Below are positions 48,656 through 61,675 of a stretch of 64,000 nucleotides of DNA, in pieces. A program made the translations under genes and the position numbers. The stretch is from positions 3,765,797 to 3,829,796 of the forward strand of contig JAQFVV010012498.1 in assembly GCA_028023455.1 (NCBI GenBank). Reading direction: 5' to 3'. Position 1 is the first letter of the stretch. Each line of letters opens with the position of its first letter. The notes beneath the pieces were generated by a model. The model worked only from the letters and a program-made list of their open reading frames with translations. It made no database searches and had not been told where the DNA came from. The DNA comes from Epiperipatus broadwayi (Eukaryota > Onychophora > Udeonychophora > Euonychophora > Peripatidae).

Positions 48656-50342
48656 AGACTCTTAATGACTTGACTCAATGGGGTTACAATAAATTTAAAA
48701 AATGAGATGATGATCCAGAGATGTAAAATCAGATAGAGACCAAATCCAATACCAATGCAAATATAACTATTATGGCATATTAATAATCTACCATTAAACA
48801 ATACAAAAAAAATATTTTTAAAATCATTAATTAATAGTTATTGAAATCGGCCTACCATCAGATCACACTCTCTGAATAAGAATAAATTATACTCTGTTTA
48901 GAAGGATTTTCTCATTAAATTAAAACTAACAAAGCAACAAGAGTAAACAATATCAGGGGTTTTAAAACTAAACTCTTGTGCAAAATAAAAGTTTAAGTTG
49001 CCTACTAAATAATTGCTAAGATGAATAAACAAATGAGTATTAACTTGGCTGACCATAAAATTACTACCTTACTATTCAATCATTGAACAATAAAGAAAAC
49101 GAATATTAATTTAAAAATTTAATGAATCAATTTAAATGTAAACTAATAATGGCCTATTACCCAAGATATTACTTGAGCAAGGAAAAGGACAAGGATACAT
49201 TTTATGCCTCCCCCATATTCACAGACAACATACTAAGGACCTTAAATGCAGATGGATTATAATTCTTTACACATATAGAATGATGATCGATATTGTACAG
49301 CCAATGTAAGACAATGTGCAGCTTTTAAAATAGAAAATAATAAATACTCATCTGAAGCATTAATTTCTTACATCTTATTGCATAATCTTCAGTCTGAGAA
49401 GATATAATGATAACTTAAAATCAACTATTAAATGAGCATTTAATTAAGCATCTGATGTAATGTAATTATCAGTAATTGTGATTCAATCTAAGAATGACTT
49501 AGATTAGCATGGTTTTATATAATTTAAACAAGTGTCAAGATATATTTTATATACTTTATAATATGTTTATGAACGTTTGAACTGAAAATTTTATGAAATG
49601 TGAACTCATCACAATAATATTTTTCATATAAAAGTAAAACAAACAGAAACAAAACTATTTCAAATAACCATAATATGGTTTATTAAGAACAATATAAGAA
49701 ACTATTTACAAACAAAATTTTGTTATACACATCACGAATATAGTGCTGGAATCTTTTTACAAATATTTTAACTTTTAAACTTTATTTTTGATTTACAAAA
49801 ATATGAACAATTTCTCTGGCTACAGTTACTGAGTATCCTACTTAAACTCTTTTAAAATTGTTTATCTTGATAACAAAATAATAAGTTAAAAAAATACATA
49901 CAAGAGTAAGCAGAGGCTATTTAATACTAAATTCTAATCTCTTTTATCAATCAGAGATTTCAAATATTTAAACTTCAATTTAAATAGACTAAGTTTAATA
50001 AGCACAATTCTATTTTTTATTGGAAAATTTAATAATATTGTGGTGTTATCTAACAATCAGAATAACACACAAATAGGTTTATATTCATAACCCTAAGCTT
50101 AACAAATGCTAAGCTGGAATAAGCATATTCAGCATATATTTTAAAAAATTACCACTAGTTATACTGACTTTACTAATATAATGGCTAATAATATATTTAA
50201 ACAAATGTCTAGCTAAATTTAAACTAAATTAGATATATGAGCCACTCACTCATCAGAGGTAATTTATACACTTTTAAATAAATTCTTTCCACATAAAATT
50301 ATTACCATAAGTGTTTTAAAATTAAAGATTTAAAAGGCTTAC

Positions 50343-50583
50343 AAATCCAGTGGTGGAAAATCTGGATGAACATATTAAAATTAGCATGTGTGAATTGCCA
50401 CTTATACCATATGTATAATTTAACATATTTAAAAATAAATAAAAAATATTGTTGGTTGGCTTCTGGATGATAAAACTATCATAACAACACAATTCAAACA
50501 TTGATATACCTATAAGCATTAAAATAGCTAACATATCCTGAAGAAGCAAAGCCTTCAAACAAACATATTTTGTTATCACATAT
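50343..50583 (-). other. Candidate exon in array copy 2 (241 nt)
   Basis: Same length and same borders as in copy 1: TTTGTTTTTTAG before and GTAAGC after. Here one frame is open across the whole segment and continues upstream to an ATG at 50603. The product would carry a likely membrane segment (MLAILMLIGISMFELCC) followed by YDSFIIQKPTNN. No family is recognised. The open frame may be chance in one of several drifting copies. Confidence 0.3.
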
Positions 50584-50998
50584 CTAAAAAACAAATGTAA
50601 CATCACCTACTGTGGTGGAACCAGCATTAATTTATCATTGATGATAGGCCAAACTAAGTAGATATATGTTCTGCAAAGCTGGACAAAAATGTGGTGGCTT
50701 TCAAAATACCTGTCAGTCAGAAAATAGGATGCCTGGACCTTGTCTACAGTGCATTAGGAAACAGGAAAATCACACTAGAAAAAATTATCCTCTCTCATGG
50801 GATTCCAGTACTTCAAAATGTGATTAAATTTACTAGGAATACAAATATGTGGGATATAATAACCCTAAAGAGGAACAATCACTATCACCTCATGGATAAA
50901 CAATACAATAAGGATGGAGGAAATTGACTACTTCATTAAACATACTCATAGTAATTAATAAAGCCTAGCACTGTAAGGTTAACAAATACTAAACTAAT

Positions 50999-51098
<100 letters not shown>

Positions 51099-51756
51099 AC
51101 TTCACATGAACTAACTAAAATTGTCACTAAGAAATGTAAAAAGACAACACATATATTCAATGTAAGACCAACAATGCAGAACTGTGTCAAATGACTAATA
51201 TAAGAATTAATTATAATTAAATGCCTATAAAAGTTCTAGGCAAAGGCATAATGCATACATAATAATATATTAAGTACTAAAGATATAGTGACTAGTGGAC
51301 TTTAAAAGATTGCAAATTAAATGCGAGAATACTAATTCTCAATGCATATAAAAACATTTGCAGTTATTATTAATGTAGTATTTATAAAACAAATAAATGG
51401 AAGCTCTCTTATAAACCTCTTAGGCTGACTTAAAATAAGACCGAATGAAATACAACCCATACAAATAAATTAAGACAGAGATAATAAAATCTCTGTGAAT
51501 GAAATAATCAAATAGAAACCAACGTGTGAAATGCTTAATAAATATAATAAAATAAAATTTACCTGAGAATGAAAATTTTTTTACCCATTCTAATAAACCC
51601 ATTGATATTTAAATTGTAACATTAGTTTACCTAGTATATTTATGCTAATGGTATTTTAAACAAAATATATAGCATAAATATTTTTTTGGTTTCTTTTTTT
51701 AAAAAAAAACAATAAAACAGACAAGAAAAAAAATACAGTAAGTTAAGTTCATCGTT

Positions 51757-52011
51757 TCACCTCCATTCTGGTTTTTCCATTCTAAAAGGATATATAATTG
51801 ATTGAGGATAATTTATCTGACGGGATTTGAAGCTTCTCGTCAAAACAGTCATAAACATGGCAATGATTTCTAAAAAATAAAACATGTTTAATAGTTCCTT
51901 AAAGATATTGTCCTTTCTTCCTTTAAATATATTTTCATAATAAAACATTGAAAAATAAGAATAGGCCAGCATGAGAATGATACATAAAGTAAATTCTTCA
52001 GCTGATAACAT
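51757..52011 (-). CDS. Unidentified 84-codon frame, array copy 2 only
   Basis: It has a true ATG at 52011 and a stop at 51757-51759. Two hydrophobic segments are visible (about residues 8-27, IILMLAYSYFSMFYY, and 43-58, MFYFLEIIAMFMTVL), so it would be a small membrane protein. The matching frames in copy 1 (about 44240-44465) and copy 3 (about 59170-59405) start alike (SAEEF/SAEKF) but are broken by indels. Real coding function is doubtful; decay in two of three copies argues for a relic or chance. Confidence 0.22.
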   Translation of the reverse strand: MLSAEEFTLCIILMLAYSYFSMFYYENIFKGRKDNIFKELLNMFYFLEIIAMFMTVLTRSFKSRQINYPQSIIYPFRMEKPEWR

Positions 52012-54112
52012 TTTTTAGAAGGATCCTGGGTTTAAATTTTTTTTTAATATAGCTTTAGTTCATTTCCATTATTCTTTTTTAAGCGAATGCAATTGTTTTA
52101 AAACAGGTTTTTTTTTAAAATTATTTTCTTATATAATATTTTAAGATATTTTTCCAAAAAAATTTTTTTACTCTTCTCAACATAAGAGTAAAATTATTTT
52201 ACATTTAGAAAATTTCTTCTGTTTAGGAGCTAGGAATAATTGTCACAACTTTTAAATAATTGTGAATATAATAGTTCATTATATAGGCAAAAGTTTATCA
52301 TTAATAATTGTAGTTTATAGTATTTTGTCCAACTGTTACAGAAGTAGATAATTAATCTATCACATTCAATACATTTTTAAATTAAACATTAGGCAATGTT
52401 AATATTAAAGTAAACTAAATGATTGACAGATAAAATTCATCTTTCCTTATTTTAGCACAGTATATTTTTCTCTTTAAAATTATTTTAGAAACAAGCATTA
52501 TTGTAACAGAAATACCTTGAAATTAAAAACAGGTATCACTAATAAATTCTCAGACTTAAAATCAGTTTTAATTACAAAAATAATGATGCATTTTTAGCTA
52601 TAATGAAATTAAAATCTAAATGTTTTTCAATTTTCCTCGCTTATGTTTTAGTTTAAGTAGATAGTTACTAACTAACCTCCAACTATAATAGTTCAGTAAA
52701 ATAAAGATATTTAGCCATAAAGATACTAATGGTTGGTATGCCAATTTTACTTTCTGGGAAATATGAGTCACGAAATAAATAAATAAGATAAAAGATGTAA
52801 AACTTCCTTTAAACATTTTGATACCATAGTTTTAGTGTTAATTGAAAGTTTCTATCAGAAAATGTTACCTTTATACTTTTGCTTAAAAAAATTCTTTTAA
52901 AGAATATTACAACTTGTTTTTTTTTTTTTTGAAGAAAAGAAAAGTTCAGGATTCATGAGCATGCAGTAACACACACTGAACTAAACTATGAATAAAGACA
53001 TGTATTTATATTTGCTAATCTCTACCCCTACCTTAATTTGTATGTCAATTTCTTTTAAAAACAAACAAGTTAGTTTATATTTATCTTTAACAGTCTTTTA
53101 AATCACCTGGAACTGATCACTAAAGCAATTGATCTAATTATATGAAAATTATGTGGTTTAACAATTTTTTAATTAATAACTTAACTATCTGCTCTTATGT
53201 AATATTTAAAATAAAAATATATTACATAAAACAAAATAGCAATAAATGTAAAAAATTAAACTAATTTTACTTATCAAAACTTTCTCCAAGTATTCATTAT
53301 AATACTTTTATTCATTCATTTGTTTTTAATCAATATTGTAATTAAATTATTATTTATTCATTTGCTTCACATATCTCCATACATGCACACACATACAGTG
53401 ACCTTTTAACCTGACCTCTACTAATTCCTTACAACTTATTTAAAAAAACTACAAATGAAAATATTTAAAGAATATTACATTAGAAAAGACTTTACAGGTT
53501 AAATGCTACTTTAAAATAAACATTTAAATATTATTAGACTGCTTTAATAAAATTTAAAGATTACTTTTAAACCAATTTAATACTAATTACTTCATTTATA
53601 ATATTAACTTATTTATAGGTTATAAACTAAAAATGAATAAAACATTAGTTACTTTATAGTACATTTAATATTATTTATTAATTTAAAAACTATTCCTAAT
53701 ATTTCCTTTAATTAAATTTTACTATCTTATATCTCTTATCAAACTAATACCACATGTAGTGAAATATTTACACATAATCATACAAAATTTAATAAATATT
53801 ACAATACAATGCTTTATAATCATATATTATTCACCAACTAATTAATTTCTTCTATTTTTATCATTATTTTTTTTAAATCAAAAAATTACAAATAAATAGT
53901 TAAGCTAAGATAAGCTTTGGCACCTTTTGGAGCCAAGTAAAATTTCACTTATATACATTTTCCCCATAGGTGGGAGAGAAAAAAATATATAAAAATAGCA
54001 ATAATTATAAGTCAAACATATACACTATTTTTTATTATAATTTAACAGTTAATGGCTAAGTTTTACAAGCATTGTCACTAAATTGCACTATTAGCTGATT
54101 ATACTTAGGTTT

Positions 54113-55326
54113 TGCAAATTTCTATATTTTATCTTAGATATAAAACTTCTGGCATTGTAAGTGCTTTTTGAATTTAACTCTTTTTTCCTACCTTTCATTT
54201 CATTAAATCAATACTTCTTAGTAAAGTTTTCTCTAAAACTTGGCCTACTTTTGCATTTAAATTTTGCCTTTGTATTCTTCACCTTTTTTACATAATAAAT
54301 TTTTCTCTAACAAACTTTATTTCAACCTTCTTGAGTCTAACTTTTGCTATACTATTCTTTAGTATTTTATTTCTTGCTGTCTTAAAATAAATAACATTGG
54401 TCAACATTCTTTTTGCTTTCTTAAATTTATTTTTAACTTTTCCAAAATATATTTCTAAGTTAATGTCTATCTTATGAATATTTACATTAAACTTCTTTCT
54501 TAACTTGTCTTTAAGCTTTACTTTAATTTTACCAACTTCTTTATTTACCAATTTAACATGTTCTTTAATTATTTCTACATCTGTACTAACTATCACAATA
54601 GATTATGTACCTTCTCTGTTTTCTATCTCGATATCAATTAATTTTACATATTCTTTAGTTTTCTCCACATCTACACTAACTATTACTACACATTGTGTAA
54701 CTTCTCTGTTTTCTATCTCAATTTCAATTACTTCAATATCTTGATTAACTACTTTATTAATTTCTTGATGATCTTCAGCTTCTCCAATAAACTAATCCAT
54801 TTTATTTAATAGCTTGTTCAACAAATGACTGATGATTTTCACTAGCAGCATCAAGCAATATTTTACTATCTTTCTGAAAATCTTCTAACTGTAGACCTAC
54901 TCCCTCATCATGTACATTATTATTACTTATTTTAATAAATTCTGATCTTGGTTCTTCATTTTTATTAGACTAATCACTAGACTTATTAATTATCTCTACA
55001 GATTTAGGTTCATCCTACTTTGTTTGGTTTAATATATGTTCTTGGTTACTTCTTCTACTGATAATGGAGTTCATTCTCTTTTGTTCTTCCTTGCCCATCT
55101 CCTGTACCAGTTTTCCTATGAACTTTCAATGGTCATTTATAGATAACAAACTGTGTAATTTTTCTTTTTCCTTTGACTCTGTACCAAGATGCAAACACTG
55201 TTTATAAAGTGACCATATCCTCTTGTAATCAACTTCATTATCAAACATCGTAACACAATAATGAATTAACAATAATGAGGTACCCATTTTCTTACATCTC
55301 CTAACAATTAAAACAACTAAAACCAC
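54113..55326 (-). pseudogene. Candidate gene of array copy 2, decayed
   Basis: This is the counterpart of 46627-47830 in copy 1. Relative to copy 1 it has a nonsense change where copy 1 reads DDRWK (TGG to TGA, near 55128), a stop near 55016, a stop near 54970, a frameshift and stop near 54785, and a CAA-to-TAA change inside the second 30-residue repeat (near 54606). Surviving open parts are 55326-55126 (66 codons) and 54596-54288 (102 codons, the basic tail). Where copy 1 is frameshifted near 47460, copy 2 keeps the frame, so the two copies were damaged independently. Confidence 0.55.
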
Positions 55327-55854
55327 AGCAACAATGCCACTATAGGGAACATTTTACTCTCATCACTCCTATTACTATATATTTTGTTCACTTTTACATG
55401 AGTCTTTGTTCACACATGTTTAAACAAATATTAATAAATAATAATAATTTGCTAATACACTTGATTACCAAAACAATAAGCATTAAGTAACAGATAGTAC
55501 AGATACTTTAATCACAAAATATCAGTAAATGCAATAAAAAATCAAATATTTATTTGTATGAAGACAATCCATAAACTACACTTATCAATCATAACACATT
55601 GACATTTTTAAATACTTTTCTCTTAAATTATACATGTTAACTCTAATTAGCTTTAACTAGTTTAAGAACCTACCCTGACTAATTTTATTTTAATTAGTAA
55701 ATTTGAAAAATCTTCATAAAATTAAAACTAACAGCAAAAATGACTCCAAACAAATTCAACAAAACCTAATTAAGATCCATCAACATCTAACAAGAGCTTA
55801 AATGATATAAATATAGGCCTAAACATTGGGTTTCAATTGTAACCTAAATTTAAA

Positions 55855-56140
55855 GGGATGGGGGTGAAGGTGAAGGAAAAGAAAAGATGAAGACAAGTAA
55901 ATGAAAGAGAGAGAAAAATGGTGGAAGGAAGAGAAAGATGATGAAAGAGAGGGAAAGATGATGATGAAGAAAGAGATGAAAAGAGACAGAGATGAAAAAT
56001 GAGAGAAATGAAGATGGGATGGAATGAAGAAGAAAGATGATGAAAGGGAGGGAAAGATATGATGATGATGAAGATAAATGATGATGATGATAAGATGGAG
56101 ATGAAGATAAGATACAAAGATGAAAAATGAGAGAAAGAAC
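55855..56140 (+). repeat. Purine-rich block of unit copy 3
   Basis: Same long form as in copy 2, with small differences. The 94-codon - frame at 55833-56117 is its Ser/Phe/His-rich translation and is not a gene. Confidence 0.9.
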
Positions 56141-57831
56141 TAATCTAGAGACTTTTAATGACTTGAATCAGTGGGGTTACAATAAATTTAAGAAATAAGA
56201 TGATGATCCAGAGATGTAAAATCAGATAGAGACCAAATCCAATACCAATGCAAATATAAGTATTATGGCATATTAACAATCTACCACTATACAATACAAA
56301 AGATAATTTTAAAATCATTAGTTAATAGTTATTGGAATTGGCCTTCCATCAGATCACATGCTCTGAATAAGAATAAATTATACTCTGTTTGGAAGGATTT
56401 TCTCATTAAATTAAAACTAACAAAGCAACAAAAGTAAACAATCTCAGGGGTTTTAAAACTAAACTCTTGTGCAAAATAGAAGTTTAAGTTGCCTACTAAA
56501 TAATTGCTAAGTTGAATAAACAAGGCAGTATTACCTTGGCTGACAATAAAATAACTACCTTATTGTTCAATCATGGAACAATATACAAAACAAATATTGA
56601 TTTTAAAAATTTAATAAATCAATTTAAATTTAAACTAATAATGGCCTATTACCCAAAATATTACTTGAGCAAGGAAAAGGACAAGGGTACTTTTTATGCC
56701 TCCCCCATACTCACAGACATCCTACTAAAGACCTTAAATGCAGATGGATTGTAATTGTTTACACATATAGAATGATGATCGATAATGTGCAGCCAATGTA
56801 AGATAATGTGCAGCTTTTAAAATATAAAATAATAAATACTCTTCTGAAGCATTAATTTTCTACATCTTATTGCATAATCTTCAGTCTGAGAAGATATAAT
56901 GATAACTTAAAATGAACTATTAAATGAACATTTACTTAAGCATCTGATATAATGTAATTATCTGTTACTGTGATTCGTTCTAAGAATGACTTAGATTAGC
57001 ATAACTTTTATATAATTTAAACCAGTATCAAGATATAATTTATGTACTTTATAATATGTTTATGAACTTTTGAACTGAAAATTTTATGAAATGTGGAACT
57101 CAAGACAAGAATATTTTTCATATAAAATTAAAACAAACAGAAACAAAACTTTTTCAAATAACAATAACATGGTTTATTAAAAATAATATAAGAAAATATT
57201 TACATACAAAATTTTATCATACACATTGCCAATATAGCACTAGAAGCTCATTACAAATATTTTAACTTTTAAACTTTATTTTTGATTTGCAAAAATATAA
57301 ACAATTTCTCTGGTGACAGTTACTGAGTATCCCTCTTAAACACTTTTAAAATTGTTTATCTTGATAAACAAAATTATAAGATAAAGAAATACATACAAGA
57401 GTAAGCAGTGGCTATTTAATACTAAATTCTAATCTTTTTTAACAATCAGAGATTTTAAATATTTAAACTTCAATTTAAATAGACTATGTTTAATAAGCAC
57501 AATTCTATTTTTTATTGGCATATTTAATAATATTGTGGTATTATCTAACAATCAGAATAACACACAAATAAGTTTATATTTATAACCCTAAGCTTAACAA
57601 ACACTAAGCTGGAATAAGCATATTCAGCATATATTTAAAATATTACCACTAGTTACACTGACATTATTAAAATTATGGCTAGTGATATATTTAAACAAAT
57701 TTCTAGCTAACTTAAAATTAAATATATGGGCCACTCATTCATCATGGGTCATTTATACACTGTTAAATAAATTCTGTCCACATAAAAGTATTGCCCTAAA
57801 TGTTTTAAAATTAAAGATTTAAAAGACTTAC

Positions 57832-58073
57832 AAATCCAGTGGAGGAAACTCTGGATAAACGTAATAAAATTAGTATGAGTGAATTACCACTTATACCATA
57901 TGCTAATTTAACATACTTAAAAATAAATATAAATTAATATTGGGTGGCTAGTGGATGATAAAACTATCATAACAACACAATTCAAACATTGATATTACCT
58001 ATAAGCATTAAAATAGCTATCACAACCTGAAGAAGCAAAATTCCTCAAACAAACATATCATGTTATCACATAT
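57832..58073 (-). pseudogene. Candidate exon in array copy 3, frameshifted (242 nt)
   Basis: The acceptor-like TTTGTTTTTTAG and a canonical GTAAGT donor are both kept, but small insertions and deletions (near 57905, 57995 and 58042) break the frame. If this was an exon, this copy no longer encodes the same peptide. Confidence 0.3.
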
Positions 58074-61000
58074 CTAAAAAACAAATGCAACATCACCTAC
58101 TATGGTGGAACTAGCATTAATTCATCATGGAAGATAGGCCAAAGTATGTACATATATGCTCTGCAGAGCTGAATGTGAATTTGGTGGCTTTTAAAATACC
58201 TAACTTTGAGGCAGAAAATAGAATGCCTGGACCTTGTCTACAGTGCATCTGGAAACAGGAAAGATGCACCAGGAAAAAATGATGTTCTTTCATGTGAATC
58301 CAGAAATTTAAAATGTGATTACAATCACTGCGAACACAAATATTTGGGATATAATAATCCTAAATAGGAACAAGCACTATCACCTCATGGAAAAGCAATA
58401 CAATAAGGATGGCTTACCTTCTCTATGCCATTAAACATACTAATAGTAATTAACAAAGCCTAGCACTGTGAAGCTAACAAATACTAAAAAAACAACAAGA
58501 TATACACTTCACATGAACTAACTAAGTTGTCACTAAAAATTTTAAAAATACAACACATTTAGTCAATGTAAGACCAATAATGCAAAACTGTGTCAAATAA
58601 GCATTAATTAAAATTAAATGCATATAAAAACTCTAGGCAAAGGCACAATGCACACATAATAAAATATTAAGTAGTAAATATATAGTGACTAGTGGACTTC
58701 ACAAGATTACAATTAAATGTGAGAATTCTAATTCTCAATGCATATAAAATAGTTGCAGTTATTATGAATGTAGTATTTATAAAACAAATGAATGGAAACT
58801 CTCTAATAAACTTCTTTGGCTGACTTAAAATAAGACTTAGTGAAATATCACCCATATAAATAAATTAAGACTGAGATAATAAAATCTCTGTGAATGAAAT
58901 TATCAATTAAAAACCAACTTGTGAAATATTTAATAAATATAATAAAATAAAATTTACCTGAGATTGGCAATGTATTTACCCATTCTAACAAACACATTGA
59001 TATTTAAATTGTAACATTAGTTTACTTGGTATATTTATGCTAATAGTATTACACATAGTTTAAAACAAAATATACAGCAGAAATATTTTTCTGATTTCTT
59101 TTTTCTTTTCAAAACCAATAAAACAGACAATAATAAAAAAAGAGTAACTTAAGTTTATAGTTTCAGTTCTGTGCTGGTTTTTCCATTCTAGACAGGTATA
59201 TAATTGATTGGGGATAATTTGTCTAAGTTTCTGGTCAAAACATTCATAAGCATGGCAATGATTTCTAAAAAAATGAAACATGTTTAATAGCTCCTTAAGG
59301 ATATTTTAATTTCTTCCTTTAAATATATTTTTATAGTAAAACATTGAAATAATAAGAATAGGCCAGCATGAGAATGATATGTAAAATAAATTTTTCAGCT
59401 GATATCATTTTTTAGAAGGATCCCGGATTTAAATGTGTGATAATATAGCTTTATTTCATTTCCATTATTCTTTTTTAAGTGAATGCATTTTTTTTAAAAC
59501 AGTTTTTTTTTAAAATTAATTTCTTATATAATATTTTAAGATGTGTTTCCAAAGAATTTTTCTTTACTCTTCTCAACATAAGAGTAGAATTATTTTTCAA
59601 TTAGACAATTTCCTCTGTTTAGAAGCTAGGAATAATTGTCACAACTTTTAAATAAATGTGAATATAACAGTTCATTATATAGACAAAAGTTTATCATTAA
59701 TAATGGTAGTTTATAGTATTTTGTCCAACTGTTTCAAAAATAGATAATTAATCTATCATATTCAATACATTTTTAAATTGAATATTAGGCAAGGTTAATA
59801 TTAAACTATACTAAACACTTAGTAGATGAAATTCTTTTTTCCTTATTTTAGTGCAGTATATTTTTCTCTTTAAAATTATTTTAGAAACAAGCATTATTGT
59901 AACAGGAATATCTTGAAATTAAAAATAGGTATCACTAATAAGGTCTTGGACTTAAAAGCAGTTTTAATTACAAGGATATTGACACATTTTTAGCTATAAT
60001 GAAATTAAAATATAAATGTCTTTCAATTCTCATTGCTTATGTTTTAGCTTAATTAGATAATTACTAACTCTCCTCCAACTATAATAATTTAGTACAATAA
60101 AGATATTTAACCATATAGATACTAATGGTTGTTAAGCCAATTTTACTTTTTGGTAAATATATGCCATGCAATAAATAAATAGGATAAAAGATGTAAAACT
60201 TCCTTTAAACATTTTGTTACAGTTAATTGAAAGTTGAAATCAGATAATGTTACCTTTTCTTAGCAGTTGCAATTCATAATTTTAGACAATTTAAATAGAC
60301 TTTTACATACTTTTGCTTAAAAAAAAATTTTTTTTAAAGAAAATTATAACTTGTCTTTTTTTTTAAATGAAAGAAAAGTTCAGGATTCATGAGCATGCAG
60401 CAGCACACACTGAAGTAAAATATGAATAAAGACCTGTATTTATATCTGATAATTTCTACCCCTCTCTCAATTTGTATGTCTTTTTTTTAAAAAACCAATC
60501 AAGTAATTTTATATTTAAGATTAAAATTCTTTTAAATCAGCTGGAACTCATCACTGATGCAATTGATCTAATTATTTGGAAATCATGTGGTTTAACAATT
60601 TTTTAATTAATAAGTTAACTATCTGCTCTCATGTGATATTTAAAATAAAATATATTACATAAAACAAAATAGAAATAAATATAAAAAATTAAACTAGTTT
60701 TATTTATCAAAACTTTTTTTAAATATATAATTAAAATACCTTTATTCATTCATTTGTTTTTAATCAATATTGTAATTAAATTATTATTTATTCATTTGTT
60801 TCACATATCTCCATACATGGACACACACACAAATGACCTTTTAACCTGACCTCTACTAATAACTTAGAAATTATTTAAAAAAACTACAAATGGAAATATT
60901 TAAAAAAATATTACATTACAAATAACTTTATAGGTTAAAAGCCACTGTAAGTTAAACATTTAAATATTATTAGACTGCTTTAATAAAATTTAAAGATTAC

Positions 61001-61384
61001 TTTTAAGCCAATTTAATACTAATTACTTTATTTATAATATTAACTTATTTATAGGTTATAAACTAAAAATGAATAAAACAATAGTTACTTTATTGTACAT
61101 TTAATATTATTTATTAATATAAAAACTATCCCTAATATTTCCTTTAAGTAAATTTTACTATCTTATATCTCTTATCAACCTAATACCACATGCTATTGAA
61201 ACATTTACACATAATCATACAAAATTTAATAAATATTACAATATTATACATTATTATCATAAATTATTCACTAACAAATTAATTTCAAAAATCTTTTTTT
61301 TTAAATCAAAAAATTACAAATAAATAGTTAAGCTAAGATAAACTTTGACACCTGTTGGAGCGGAGTAACGTTTTACTTATGTAC

Positions 61385-61675
61385 AATATATATATATATA
61401 TATTGAAACAGTCGGATCTAAGTTCGATCCTAGCTTCATGATCTTTCACATGTAGCCAACTTCAAACCCTTGTACTAATCTTGAATTTCTGATGCAATGG
61501 GACTTTATACATTCAGTCCATGCTAGTTTCCTTAAAGAAAAACTATTATAAATGTGTGTTAAAATTAATTTGTTTGAGTTTAAATTAATCAATGCTATTA
61601 ATAAATTCATGATAAAATTATTCATGAACTTATATATATTACAACTGCATGGATTGTGTGTATATATTTATAAAT
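61385..61675 (-). repeat. Large inverted repeat, right arm, block B
   Basis: Reverse complement of 12069-12357. It starts at the (TA)n tract 61386-61403. AGTTCGATCCTAGC at 61421-61434 on the + strand is a strong pol III B-box match, better than its left-arm counterpart. The A box would have to lie where the TA tract now stands, so any SINE is truncated. Confidence 0.87.

Larger units (their letters stand above)
55835..61385. repeat. Tandem array, unit copy 3, truncated (about 5.55 kb)
   Basis: Collinear with copy 2 up to the CACCTGTTGGAGC...ACTTATGTA text, which corresponds to about 46460 in copy 1. The alignment then stops at a (TA)n tract (61386-61403) that joins the right inverted-repeat arm. 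The last 1.9 kb of the unit, which holds the - strand candidate gene in copies 1 and 2, is missing. Confidence 0.92.

Noticed and set aside
55833-56117. 94-codon - frame rich in Ser, Phe and His
   Set aside because: Translation of the purine-rich block at the head of copy 3.
56512-56754. 80-codon + frame in array copy 3
   Set aside because: Starts at ATG, but the matching stretches of copies 1 and 2 are not open in this frame. AT-driven composition.
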